Assembly (NCBI GenBank): GCA_039513195.1
Contig: JBCCRM010000001.1
Location: 124,001-188,000, forward strand
Source: Thermohalobaculum sp039513195
GTDB lineage: Bacteria; Pseudomonadota; Alphaproteobacteria; Rhodobacterales; Rhodobacteraceae
Length of the DNA stretch: 64,000 nt
Direction: 5' to 3'
This document shows, in pieces, positions 27,634 to 35,830 of this stretch. The position numbers were made by a program, and so were the translations under genes. Within the stretch, counting starts at the first letter, position 1. Every line of letters starts with the position of its first letter. The notes below the pieces were generated by a model. The model was not told the origin of the DNA and did not search any database. It saw nothing but the letters and a program-made list of their open reading frames with translations.

Positions 27634-28125
27634 ATGGCAGGCAGCGTCAACAAGGTCATTCTGATTGGCAATCTGGGCGCGGACCCGGAGGTGCGCAGCT
27701 TTCAGAATGGCGGCCAAGTCTGCTCGCTTCGGCTTGCGACGTCGGAGAGCTGGAAGGACCGCCAGAGCGGCGAGCGGCGCGAGAAGACGGAATGGCACCG
27801 GGTCGAGATCTATTCGGAGCCCCTGGTGCGGGTGGCGCAGAACTATCTCCGGAAGGGCTCGAAGGTCTATATCGAGGGCCAGCTCGAGACCCGCAAATGG
27901 CAGGACCAATCCGGGCAGGAGCGCTACACCACCGAGGTCGCGCTGCGCCCCTATCGAAGTGAGCTGACCATGCTGGACAGCCGTGGCGAGGGCGGCGGCT
28001 TCGGAGGTGGCGGTGGCGGCAGTTACGGCGGCGGGGCCGGCGGTGGCTTCGGCGGTGGCCAGCGCGGTGGAGATATGGGCGGTCCCCCTGCGGGCGGCGG
28101 ATTGGACGACGAGATACCGTTCTGA
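27634..28125 (+). CDS. ssb: Single-stranded DNA-binding protein
   Basis: A 163-aa SSB. The OB-fold occupies about residues 1-110 (MAGSVNKVILIGNLGADPEVR, then TEWHRVEIY and KGSKVYIEGQLETRKWQDQ). A glycine-rich, flexible tail of about 40 residues follows, ending in the acidic DDEIPF tip that recruits replication and repair proteins. All family features are intact. It lies on the opposite strand from uvrA about 3.6 kb away; in many relatives the two are close neighbours. A GC hairpin directly follows the stop (CCGCC 28126-28130 with GGCGG 28134-28138). Confidence 0.97.
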   Translation: MAGSVNKVILIGNLGADPEVRSFQNGGQVCSLRLATSESWKDRQSGERREKTEWHRVEIYSEPLVRVAQNYLRKGSKVYIEGQLETRKWQDQSGQERYTTEVALRPYRSELTMLDSRGEGGGFGGGGGGSYGGGAGGGFGGGQRGGDMGGPPAGGGLDDEIPF

Positions 28126-28555
28126 CCGCCCATGGCGGCCTGAATGACGCTCTCCATAGATCGGCTCCGCCCGCCCACCCGGTCTGATGCGTTTCCCTGT
28201 GGCTACCCGCAAGCGATCGTCGATCAAGCTGGGGCCGCGCTGGTCTATGCCTCGGGTCAAGTCAGGCACGGCTCTCGTGGCGAGAGCGCAGCGCCTTTGC
28301 GGGCCCAGGTGGCCCGGTCTCCCGGCGCTCCCGGCCACGTCTGGGGTACAGTGGGCGCGGCGCATGGGACGGTGCCGACCTTCACCCTGTTGGCGACCGA
28401 GCATTCCGAGCGACCCCTGCCCGCAGGCTGTGCAGCCACGCGTCGCTCGTTCGGGGATCGCCGGCCACAGGGCATCCCGGTCCCAGTTCTACGGCGAGCT
28501 GGCGTTGGAGTGCCCGTAGACGTCACAGCCATCGCCTTGCGGTGCGACCGATAGC
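28126..28555. other. 430-bp gap with hairpins but no gene
   Basis: No coding frame looks real here. Besides the hairpin after ssb there is GCTCTCG 28271-28277 pairing with CGAGAGC 28281-28287 around TGG. The sequence is GC-rich and rich in short inverted repeats; it may contain diverged intergenic repeats and the promoter of the permease gene. Confidence 0.5.
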
Positions 28556-29305
28556 ATGCCGTTGGAAGCCGCCGACATCGCGCTCGCGGCGCTCGCCTTT
28601 CTCCTCGCCGGTGTGATCAAAGGAACGGTGGGGATCGGGATGCCCACGGCCTCGGTCGGGCTGATGACACAGTTCCTCGATCCGCGAACGGCGATTGCCT
28701 TGGTCGTTTTCCCCTCGCTGCTCGCCAATCTGTGGCAGGTCTATCGGACCGGCGGCTTCGCGCCAGCGCTAAAGCGCTATGCGGTTTTCCTGGCGACGAT
28801 CATGAGCGTCATTTGGCTGGTGAGCGCGACAGTGACTGCGGCTGTGCCGGTGGGTGCCATTCTGCTCGCCCTCGGCGTGGTCGTGGTGCTGTTTTCGGCC
28901 GCCAGCCTCGCTTGGACCCCGCCTGAACTACCGCAGCGTTTCGACGCGCTCGGCCAGGCGGCGGCTGGCGTGATCGCCGGGGTGCTCGGTGGACTGACAG
29001 CGATCTGGGCGCCGCCAATGGTGGTCTATCTGCTGGCGCGCCGGGTCGATAAGGACGAGTTCGTACGCGCCACCGGGTTGATCATCTTCCTCGGCACTGC
29101 GCCATTGATCTTGGGGCTCGCGCAGGCCGGACTTATCACGGCGGAGACAAGCCTCGTCTCCGCGGCGATGACGCTGCCGGTCTTGATGGGTTTTACAGTG
29201 GGTGAGCGCTTAAGGCGGCATCTGGATACCGAGCGGTTCCGGAAGATCGTGCTGGTCATATTCCTGGTCATGGGGGCCAACCTGCTCCGCAAAGCGCTAG
29301 TTTGA
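28556..29305 (+). CDS. TauE/SafE-family sulfite exporter-like permease
   Basis: A 249-aa protein with about eight hydrophobic segments and the TauE/SafE two-fold repeat: the first repeat has GVIKGTVGIGMPTASVGLM (landmark FLLAGVIKGTVGIG), the second has AAGVIAGVLGGLTAIWAPPMV. Members export sulfite, sulfoacetate or other small organic anions. No sulfonate gene is next to it. The ATG at 28556 lacks a strong ribosome site; a leader of about 430 bp without genes lies before it. The substrate is not inferable. Confidence 0.87.
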   Translation: MPLEAADIALAALAFLLAGVIKGTVGIGMPTASVGLMTQFLDPRTAIALVVFPSLLANLWQVYRTGGFAPALKRYAVFLATIMSVIWLVSATVTAAVPVGAILLALGVVVVLFSAASLAWTPPELPQRFDALGQAAAGVIAGVLGGLTAIWAPPMVVYLLARRVDKDEFVRATGLIIFLGTAPLILGLAQAGLITAETSLVSAAMTLPVLMGFTVGERLRRHLDTERFRKIVLVIFLVMGANLLRKALV

Positions 29306-29506
29306 CCTGGGAGCGGCGGGGAAGTGCCCGGGCCGGACAACTGGGCGTGTCGCCGCGGCATCGCCCGCCCTCGGACTGGCTTCCGCCGCGCCAACGGCGC
29401 GACGGTCATCGCTCACCCTGCAGGCAGGCGCTTTTGATGGCGCCGGCAGGTCGGCCACTGCCTCATCGGTTTTGCGACAGCGACCCAGTCCGATTGGGCG
29501 GTGTCC
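29306..29506. other. Gap between the TauE gene and the alphaproteobacterial repeat
   Basis: About 200 bp of GC-rich sequence without a protein-like frame. It is followed directly by a 105-bp palindrome-ended repeat. The two flanking genes converge, so no promoter is required here. Confidence 0.5.
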
Positions 29507-29611
29507 TAGAGCGCTTTCCGACCCGATTGCATCGGTTCCCGCGCTCCAAGGTCTTGTACGGTCGAATTTTCACGACGCCAATCTGGGTCGGATTGGCTGG
29601 AAAATGCTCTA
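29507..29611. repeat. Palindrome-ended intergenic repeat of the TAGAGCGCTTTCC type
   Basis: The 105-bp element starts TAGAGCGCTTTCCGACCCG and ends GGTCGGATTGGCTGGAAAATGCTCTA, so its ends are imperfect inverted repeats (TAGAGC..TTTCC with GGAAA..GCTCTA). From memory, elements with these ends are common between genes of alphaproteobacteria. The last three bases form the stop codon of the protease gene, so the element inserted or was recruited exactly at the end of that gene. Confidence 0.65.
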
Positions 29612-30622
29612 AAATTCCGCGATCAACTTCTTCACTGCATCACCGAAGCGTGGCGAGAACATCTCGTCATGATTGCCCCGCCAGCGGAAGCTGTTGACGC
29701 CATTGATAAGATTGGCATCGGCAGCCTCGCGGAAGTCGAAGCGGTGGATCCACGGACCGCCGGAGCAACCCGGCGTCATGTTGCAACCGATACCGATCGG
29801 CGAGAACGGCGCAGCAGGATCAGAATCATAGGCATAGGAGGCGCGGGTGTCGAACAGTTCGCTGCCGTCATAGGGGGCCCCGCTCGGGTAACCGCAGGCG
29901 TGCCAGTGCTGCAGCGGGTCGAGATGGAAGACGACGCCGAGCTGCCCGCAGACATCGCCGACTTGGCGGCCATCGTCGTCCGGGCGCAACCGGACGACGC
30001 CGACATCGTATTCGAAGTTCTCGCTCTCATGCCATTCGAACAGCACACTCGCGTCGTCCCCTACCCAGGTGCCGAAAGGGGCCTCGCCATCGTCGTAGCC
30101 GGGTACGAAGGTGAAGGACTCGGCCCAGCCATCGCGCCTGCCGAACACGCAATGCCCCGCGGTCAGGATCACATCCGGCGCGATTACCGCGGCGGAGCCG
30201 ACGAAGTTCCGCCCGCCCGGGTAATGCATGAACAGCTTGCCCATCGGCGCATAGGGGAAGCGGATCCGGTCCTGCGGCGGGACCTGCGAGACGGTGTAGG
30301 GCGCGGGATAGGAATAGCCGCCCGAGATCACGGCCGCAGGCGCGGCGCGGTTGGGGCTGCCGGGATGCCGGCTGGGTATATAATCGAGGGTATCGACTTC
30401 GTCTTGCGTATTGCCGCTCTTTTGCTGCTCCGGGGTCCGGCCATCCGGACCCGGGCGCACCCTTCGCTTGGTGTCCTGATCGAGCTCCGGCAGAGGCATT
30501 GGCTGGGCGTCCCGCATCTCCTGCGAAGAAAGCGCTTTCAAAGCCTGTCGTTGTCGTTTTTTCTTGGGGTTCCGCACAAGCTCCTGCGCGGTTTTTTCGC
30601 CCTTGTATGTATCATTCATCAC
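29609..30622 (-). CDS. V8-like trypsin-family serine protease without signal peptide
   Basis: A 337-aa S1-fold protease with the triad H157 (LTAGHC), D206 (YDVGVVRL) and S287 (PGCSGGPW), resembling glutamyl-endopeptidase/V8-like enzymes. Two tandem MMs allow start at 30622 or 30619. The first 90 residues are hydrophilic and basic (KKKRQRQALKAL) and there is no signal peptide, so export by Sec is not evident; it may be a toxin-like or secretion-system substrate, or cytosolic. The start lies in a markedly AT-rich patch with a perfect 17-bp palindrome just upstream, unlike the rest of the window, which hints at acquisition by transfer. Confidence 0.82.
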   Translation of the reverse strand: MMNDTYKGEKTAQELVRNPKKKRQRQALKALSSQEMRDAQPMPLPELDQDTKRRVRPGPDGRTPEQQKSGNTQDEVDTLDYIPSRHPGSPNRAAPAAVISGGYSYPAPYTVSQVPPQDRIRFPYAPMGKLFMHYPGGRNFVGSAAVIAPDVILTAGHCVFGRRDGWAESFTFVPGYDDGEAPFGTWVGDDASVLFEWHESENFEYDVGVVRLRPDDDGRQVGDVCGQLGVVFHLDPLQHWHACGYPSGAPYDGSELFDTRASYAYDSDPAAPFSPIGIGCNMTPGCSGGPWIHRFDFREAADANLINGVNSFRWRGNHDEMFSPRFGDAVKKLIAEF

Positions 30623-30645
30623 AAAATCCTATTTTATTTTAAGAG

Positions 30646-30662
30646 ATCTGATATTATCAGAT
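30646..30662. promoter_or_regulatory. Perfect 17-bp palindrome upstream of the protease gene
   Basis: ATCTGATA-T-TATCAGAT is a perfect 8-bp inverted repeat with a single central base, 24 nt from the protease start. Size and symmetry are typical of an operator bound by a dimeric regulator. It lies in a patch of very high A/T. Confidence 0.5.
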
Positions 30663-30753
30663 TTAATTCTGGAAATCTATTGCCGAGTTATTTGTAGTCC
30701 TTATCTGGCTTGACGGTATGCGCTGGCGCTCTGTTGGTCACCGGCGGCCGGAA

Positions 30754-30816
30754 GGCGGGATTTAGAAATCGAGGTTTCCCGCCGGAATTGCGCCTGTCAA
30801 AGCCCCGGAATATAGT
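30754..30816 (+). promoter_or_regulatory. Candidate gyrA promoter with upstream inverted repeat
   Basis: TTGCGC at 30788-30793 and TATAGT at 30811-30816 are 17 nt apart, giving a start near 30823 and a 40-nt leader. Just upstream, GGCGGGA 30754-30760 and TCCCGCC 30777-30783 form a perfect inverted repeat of unknown role. Confidence 0.5.
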
Positions 30817-30863
30817 ACCGGACGAGCAGGCAGCGGGCGCCGAGGGCCCGTCAGGAGATCCGA

Positions 30864-33599
30864 TTGAGCGACGACGATCACACAGGTGACGAGGCGCCGG
30901 AGCGCCCGATCTATGACGGCCCGACCATCACGGTCGAGGAGGAGATGAAGCGCAGCTATCTGGATTACGCCATGAGCGTGATCGTAAGCCGCGCGATCCC
31001 GGATTTGCGCGACGGGCTGAAACCGGTGCACCGGCGCATCCTTTATGCGATGTCCGAGACCGGGAACAGCTATGACAAGGCCTATCGCAAATCGGCGCGG
31101 CCGGTCGGCGATGTCATGGGGCAGTACCACCCCCACGGCGATAGCGCGATCTATGACGCCTTGGTTCGCATGGCGCAGGATTTCTCCATGCGCGTGCCGC
31201 TGCTCGACGGGCAGGGGAATTTCGGGTCCATGGACGGCGATGCCCCGGCGGCGATGCGCTATACCGAGGTGCGGATGGCCCAGGTGGCCAACGCGCTGTT
31301 GGAGGACTTGGACAAAGACACGGTCGATTTCCAGGACAATTACGACGGCAAGCAGCAGGAGCCCGTGGTCCTGCCGGCGCGCTATCCTAACCTGCTGGTC
31401 AATGGCGGCGGCGGTATTGCGGTCGGTATGGCTACCAACATCCCCCCGCACAATCTGGGCGAGGTGATCGACGCGACTCTTGCGGTTATCGACGACCCGG
31501 ATTTGGATGTCGATCAGCTCATGCAGTTCATTCCGGGCCCGGATTTCCCGACCGGTGGGATCATCCTGGGCCGCTCCGGCGCGCGGAAGGCCTATGTCAC
31601 CGGCCGCGGCAGCGTGATCGTTCGCGCAAAGACCGACGAGCGAGAGGTGGAGGTCAACGGCCGACCGCGCATCGTCGTGACCGAGATCCCGTACCAAGTG
31701 AATAAGGCCTCGCTGGTCGAGAAGATCGCCGAGCTGGCTCGGGACAAGAAAGTCGAGGGGTTGCAGCACATCCAGGACGAAAGCGATCGGTTCGGCGTGC
31801 GGGTCGTGATCGATCTGAAGCGTGACGCAACCCGCGATGTGGTGTTGAACCAGCTCTACCGCTTCACGCCGCTCCAGACCACCTTCGGCTGCAACCATCT
31901 GGCGCTGAACAATGGCCGTCCGGAGCAGTTGGACCTGCCCAGCATCCTGCGTTCCTTCATCGCTTTCCGCGAGGAGGTGGTCGCCCGGCGCACCGCGCAT
32001 CTGCTGACGAAGGCACGGGAGCGGGCGCATCTGCTCTGCGGTCTGGCCGTGGCGGTCGAGAATGTCGACGAGGTGGTGGCGACGATCCGCTCCTCCCCCG
32101 ATCCGGCGACGGCGCGGGAGCGGTTAAAGGAACGCCGCTGGCCGGCCGAGGCGATCGCCGATTACATCCGGCTGATCGACGATCCCAGTCACAAGATGAA
32201 CGAGGACGGGACCTACAATCTGTCCGACGCACAGGCCCGTGCGATCCTCGATCTGCGGCTGCAGCGGCTTACCGCCATGGGCGTGGCCGAGATCGGCGAA
32301 GAGCTGAAGACGCTGGCCGAGAAGATCACCGATTATTTGGATATTCTGCGCTCACGCCCGCGGATCCTCGCGATCATCCGCGAGGAGCTGACGGCGGTGA
32401 AGGACGGCTTCGCGACGCTGCGACGGTCCGAGATCGTCGAGTATGAGGGGGACCTCGAGGACGAGGACCTGATCGAGCGCGAGGAGATGGCCGTCACCAT
32501 CACCCATGGCGGCTATATCAAGCGCACGGCGCTGGCGGAGTTTCGCACGCAGGGCCGCGGCGGCAAGGGCCTCGCCGGTATGGCGATGAAGGACGAGGAT
32601 TTTGTCACCCGCCTCTTCGTCGCCAACACCCACACGCCGCTGTTGGTCTTCACCACTGACGGCATGGTCTACAAGATCAAGACCTGGCGGCTGCCGCCGG
32701 GCGGACGCAATGCCCGGGGCAAGGCGATCGTGAACATTCTGCCGATTGCGCAGGGGACGTCGATTGCGGCGATCATGCCAGTCGATCGGCCCGACGAGGC
32801 TTGGGCGGATCTGCAGATCGTCTTTGCGACTTCCGACGGTGATGTGCGGCGCAATCAATTGAGCGATTTCACCAATGTGAAGTCGAACGGCAAGATTGCC
32901 ATGAAGTTGCCGGAGGGCACCTATCTTGTAAACGCGCGGATCTGCGACGAGGGCGCGGATGTGTTCCTGACGACTGCGCTCGGCAAGGCGATCCGCTTTG
33001 CGGTGACCGATGTGCGGATCTTTAAGGGCCGTGACAGTACCGGCGTGCGCGGTATCAAGCTTGCCGACGGGGATCGGGTGGTCTCGATGTCGGTCCTGCG
33101 CCATTTCCGGGCGAGCCCTGAGGAGCGCGCGGCCTATCTTAAGGCAAGGCGTGCGGTTGCCGGCGCGCCATTGGAGGCCGAGGAAGTGGATGCCGAGGAG
33201 GAGAGCGTCGCCGATATCGCCTTGCCGCAGGAGCGCTATGCCGAGATGTCGGCGGCTGAAGCGCTGATCCTGACAATCACCGAGCATGGGTTGGGGAAAC
33301 TCTCCTCAAGCCACGACTATCCGATCCGGGGGCGTGGCGGGCAGGGGGTCTGGGCTATCGACCGCAGCATGCGCGGCGGGCGCTTGGTGGCAACGCTGCC
33401 GGTGGAACTCGACGATCAGATCATGCTGGCGACCGATGCGGGCCAATCGATCCGCTGTCCGGTGGTGGGGATCTCTTTCCGCTCCCGCGGTGCCGGCGGG
33501 GTGAAGGTGTTCGACACGGCCGAGGGCGAGAAGGTGGTTTCGGTCGCCTGGATCGCCGAGCAGAACGGCAATGGGAATGGCGAGGGCGAGGCGGAATAG
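30864..33599 (+). CDS. gyrA: DNA gyrase subunit A
   Basis: A 911-aa GyrA that breaks and rejoins DNA while gyrase adds negative supercoils. The TTG start at 30864 has AGGAG seven nt upstream. The breakage-reunion domain covers about residues 20-500, with catalytic Y133 in AAMRYTEVRM. The quinolone-resistance region keeps S94 and D98 (HPHGDSAIYDALV), the wild-type susceptible residues. The C-terminal beta-propeller has the GyrA box QGRGGKG, which separates it from ParC. A loop near residues 755-775 with many glutamates is longer than in E. coli. It stands alone with its own promoter. Confidence 0.97.
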   Translation: MSDDDHTGDEAPERPIYDGPTITVEEEMKRSYLDYAMSVIVSRAIPDLRDGLKPVHRRILYAMSETGNSYDKAYRKSARPVGDVMGQYHPHGDSAIYDALVRMAQDFSMRVPLLDGQGNFGSMDGDAPAAMRYTEVRMAQVANALLEDLDKDTVDFQDNYDGKQQEPVVLPARYPNLLVNGGGGIAVGMATNIPPHNLGEVIDATLAVIDDPDLDVDQLMQFIPGPDFPTGGIILGRSGARKAYVTGRGSVIVRAKTDEREVEVNGRPRIVVTEIPYQVNKASLVEKIAELARDKKVEGLQHIQDESDRFGVRVVIDLKRDATRDVVLNQLYRFTPLQTTFGCNHLALNNGRPEQLDLPSILRSFIAFREEVVARRTAHLLTKARERAHLLCGLAVAVENVDEVVATIRSSPDPATARERLKERRWPAEAIADYIRLIDDPSHKMNEDGTYNLSDAQARAILDLRLQRLTAMGVAEIGEELKTLAEKITDYLDILRSRPRILAIIREELTAVKDGFATLRRSEIVEYEGDLEDEDLIEREEMAVTITHGGYIKRTALAEFRTQGRGGKGLAGMAMKDEDFVTRLFVANTHTPLLVFTTDGMVYKIKTWRLPPGGRNARGKAIVNILPIAQGTSIAAIMPVDRPDEAWADLQIVFATSDGDVRRNQLSDFTNVKSNGKIAMKLPEGTYLVNARICDEGADVFLTTALGKAIRFAVTDVRIFKGRDSTGVRGIKLADGDRVVSMSVLRHFRASPEERAAYLKARRAVAGAPLEAEEVDAEEESVADIALPQERYAEMSAAEALILTITEHGLGKLSSSHDYPIRGRGGQGVWAIDRSMRGGRLVATLPVELDDQIMLATDAGQSIRCPVVGISFRSRGAGGVKVFDTAEGEKVVSVAWIAEQNGNGNGEGEAE

Positions 33600-33649
33600 G
33601 CGCCCCAACCCCGCGATGTCGATCCGCAGCAAGGCAAAAGGGGCTGGCA

Positions 33650-34036
33650 ATGGCCGTCTGGAGATCATGTGCTGTGTGTACCGCAACTGTGCTGTTGGTA
33701 GGCGCCTGTGCGGAGGTAGATCTACCGTCGGGGGAGGCTTTGCCGCCGCCGCCAATTGCGCCAGCGGGTTCGGCAGAGGATGCGCCGCCAGCAGGCACGG
33801 TCGCGGTGGCGCCTGCACCCGCCTCGGGAGCTGCTGCGGCAGATCCGCCGCGCGGTGCCGGGTCGGTCGTCGATCCGGGCCCGGTCGATGCCTCTGGCGG
33901 TGCGGTCAGCCTGAGCGCGGAGGAACGGCGGGAGGAGCGGTTGCGGTCCTTCCGGACCTTCGATGCCGACAACGACCCCAGCGTTCAAAGCGTCGGCATT
34001 GTTCGGCGCCGCGGTTGGACCGCGCTGAAGTTCTGA
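33650..34036 (+). CDS. Small proline/alanine-rich lipoprotein
   Basis: A 128-aa exported protein with a lipoprotein signal peptide: MAVWRSCAVCTATVLLVGAC, where the lipobox VGAC puts the acylated cysteine at residue 20. After it comes a Pro/Ala-rich flexible region and then a charged helix (SAEERREERLRSFRTFDAD) near residue 90-110. The residue after the cysteine is alanine, so sorting to the outer membrane is likely. It lies 50 nt after gyrA on the same strand. No family is recognised; coding is supported by the signal and by an AAGGGG ribosome site. Confidence 0.7.
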   Translation: MAVWRSCAVCTATVLLVGACAEVDLPSGEALPPPPIAPAGSAEDAPPAGTVAVAPAPASGAAAADPPRGAGSVVDPGPVDASGGAVSLSAEERREERLRSFRTFDADNDPSVQSVGIVRRRGWTALKF

Positions 34037-34129
34037 GCCCGTCGGCGCGGACCGAGGCCCGCCCACCCGCCCGATGCCGCGCCCGGCTGCTCGGTCAAGG
34101 AGGCCCCCAGCCTCGGTCCGCGCCTGCGC

Positions 34130-35185
34130 TTAGCTGCCGCGCCAGGCGAGTGTCCGAAGATGCGGGTCGGCCTCTGCCAGCACGCGGGGCTCCCCGCCTG
34201 GCCAGAGCCGGAGAGTGAGGAGCGGCTGGCCAGCGTCTTCCGCAATCTCGAGGGCGAGCCAGGCGAGCGGTGCCTCGGCCGTCGCGGCGGCGCCTGCCCC
34301 CGCCATGGCGGCTTCGATCCGCGCCTTCGTCGCCGGTGGAAAGTACTGATACGCAATTGAATGCATGACGACGCGGGCGGCGCCTGGCGCTGCCGGCGCC
34401 CCCATCCGCGCCTCCACCCAAATCGCCGCATCCGCCTTGTCGATCCTCGGCGGATCGGGGCGGGCGAGCTCAACGGCGGCCTCGAATCTCGCGATCCGCG
34501 TGAGCTGATCAGGCCAGATGAATGCGGCAAGGCGGTTAGTCTGCGCCGGGTCGGTAACATCCAAAGGGTTCAAATCGCACCCATGCCGCGCGCCGATCCG
34601 AACGTCACTTTCTGGGGGCGCGGAGCCGGTCCAGTCCGGACAGAGGCAGAGCGGCGATACGGGCGCCCCGGTCTCGCGGCCGCCCAGCCGGTAGGCGTAT
34701 CGGTCCAGGATAAGGTTCAGCCCTGCACTCGCCCCGAGCTCGAACAAGGTGAGCGGCAGGCCGGTCTCCGCCGCGACGACCATCAGCCCGGCATAGAGCG
34801 CCGCCGACCGGGCGACCTCGTTGGTCTGTGGGGCATGGTCGAGCCACGCCGCGATCTGGGCGTCTTCATCGACGATAGCGGCGAGGGCGGCCTCGGCCAA
34901 GATTGCCGGTTCAGGCACCGGCGCCGGCGGGTAGAGCGGGGCGAGGGTGGGGAGCTGACCGCTCCGCACCAAGGCATGCAGGGCGCCGGCGAGGCGCAGG
35001 GGCACGGCATCGCCTTCCGCATCCGGCCGCGCCTGCCAGTCGAGGATGCGTTGGCCGGTCGCGGTCGAGCGGTCGAGGCGGCTGCCCAGACCCTCCATGA
35101 GCGTCGCGGTGAACGGCGAACCCAGCCTGCGACAGCCGCGGGCCTGGCGTGCAAAGGCTTCTCTGACAATGTTTTCTTGGGTCAT
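34130..35185 (-). CDS. DUF2332-family protein
   Basis: A 351-aa protein of the uncharacterised DUF2332 family. The start ATG 35185 (MTQENIVREAFARQARGCRR) is chosen over a longer frame. Recognised stretches are LFELGASAGLNLILDRY near the middle, which looks like a Rossmann-type glycine motif of methyltransferases, and a late VVMHSIAYQYF. The protein is cytoplasmic, with no signal or membrane segment. Whether it is a methyltransferase is unproven. It is convergent with the lipoprotein gene and separate from the sulfite-reductase operon. Confidence 0.82.
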   Translation of the reverse strand: MTQENIVREAFARQARGCRRLGSPFTATLMEGLGSRLDRSTATGQRILDWQARPDAEGDAVPLRLAGALHALVRSGQLPTLAPLYPPAPVPEPAILAEAALAAIVDEDAQIAAWLDHAPQTNEVARSAALYAGLMVVAAETGLPLTLFELGASAGLNLILDRYAYRLGGRETGAPVSPLCLCPDWTGSAPPESDVRIGARHGCDLNPLDVTDPAQTNRLAAFIWPDQLTRIARFEAAVELARPDPPRIDKADAAIWVEARMGAPAAPGAARVVMHSIAYQYFPPATKARIEAAMAGAGAAATAEAPLAWLALEIAEDAGQPLLTLRLWPGGEPRVLAEADPHLRTLAWRGS

Positions 35186-35314
35186 TCGGCCACGGCTAGG
35201 GAAACGCGTGGGCTTGTGCAAGGATGCGCGCAAGCGGGGCGCATCCGGCCGGCTAGGTCGCAGAAATCTGACTGTGCCTGCCGCGCAAGATCGGTCAGGC
35301 GCCAGCGCACCCGG

Positions 35315-35830
35315 CTAAGCGCACGCCAAAGGTTTCTTGCCCAGCCGCTGTTCCAGGATCGACGCGCGGCCTTCGCGCCCGCGCTGGTAGCCGAGAGTGA
35401 CCGATCCCAGCTGGGCGAGCCACATCTCGGCCGGTTGACGCTCTGCCACCATGGGCGGAAGCCACACTTGGTCGAAACCGCATTCCAAAAGATAGGCGAA
35501 TTGGTCGGCAATCAGCGGGCCGTGAGCGCGGAGGAGGCCGCGAAAGCCCAGATCTCGCAGCCGCGCTGCAATCGAAAAGCCGCGGCCATCCGCAAAACTG
35601 GGAAAGTCGATGCTGATGAGATCTAGGGCCGGGAAATGCGGCCCTACCGCTGCGGGCTCTGTGTCGTTCGGCAAATGGGCGCCCAGGGGCGCGTGTTTGA
35701 CCGCGCCGATCCAGGCAAAGGGAAGGAGGCAGGGCCCCTCCAACACCAAGTCGGCAATCCCACCCTCGGCCGGCGGATCGGTGATGAGCCGCCAGGGGTC
35801 TGCAATCTCGCCAGTCCGATCAAGCAGCAT
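35315..35830 (-). CDS. DUF934 protein of the sulfite-reduction operon
   Basis: A 171-aa protein of the DUF934 family. ATG 35830 starts MLLDRTGEIADPWRL and overlaps the 3 prime end of cysI by 11 nt, so the two are translationally coupled. DUF934 genes are found next to cysI in many alpha- and betaproteobacteria and are annotated as probable sulfite-reduction partners. Landmarks are SIDFPSFADGRGFSIAARLR and GPLIADQFAYLLECGFD. No catalytic residues are known. The association with sulfite reductase is the best clue to its job. Confidence 0.88.
   Translation of the reverse strand: MLLDRTGEIADPWRLITDPPAEGGIADLVLEGPCLLPFAWIGAVKHAPLGAHLPNDTEPAAVGPHFPALDLISIDFPSFADGRGFSIAARLRDLGFRGLLRAHGPLIADQFAYLLECGFDQVWLPPMVAERQPAEMWLAQLGSVTLGYQRGREGRASILEQRLGKKPLACA

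Noticed and set aside
31134..31190. Quinolone-resistance change in GyrA
   Set aside because: The key serine and aspartate (S94, D98) are both present, the susceptible form.
30762..32030. 422-residue open frame opposite gyrA
   Set aside because: Overlaps the conserved breakage-reunion domain of gyrA; not a real gene.
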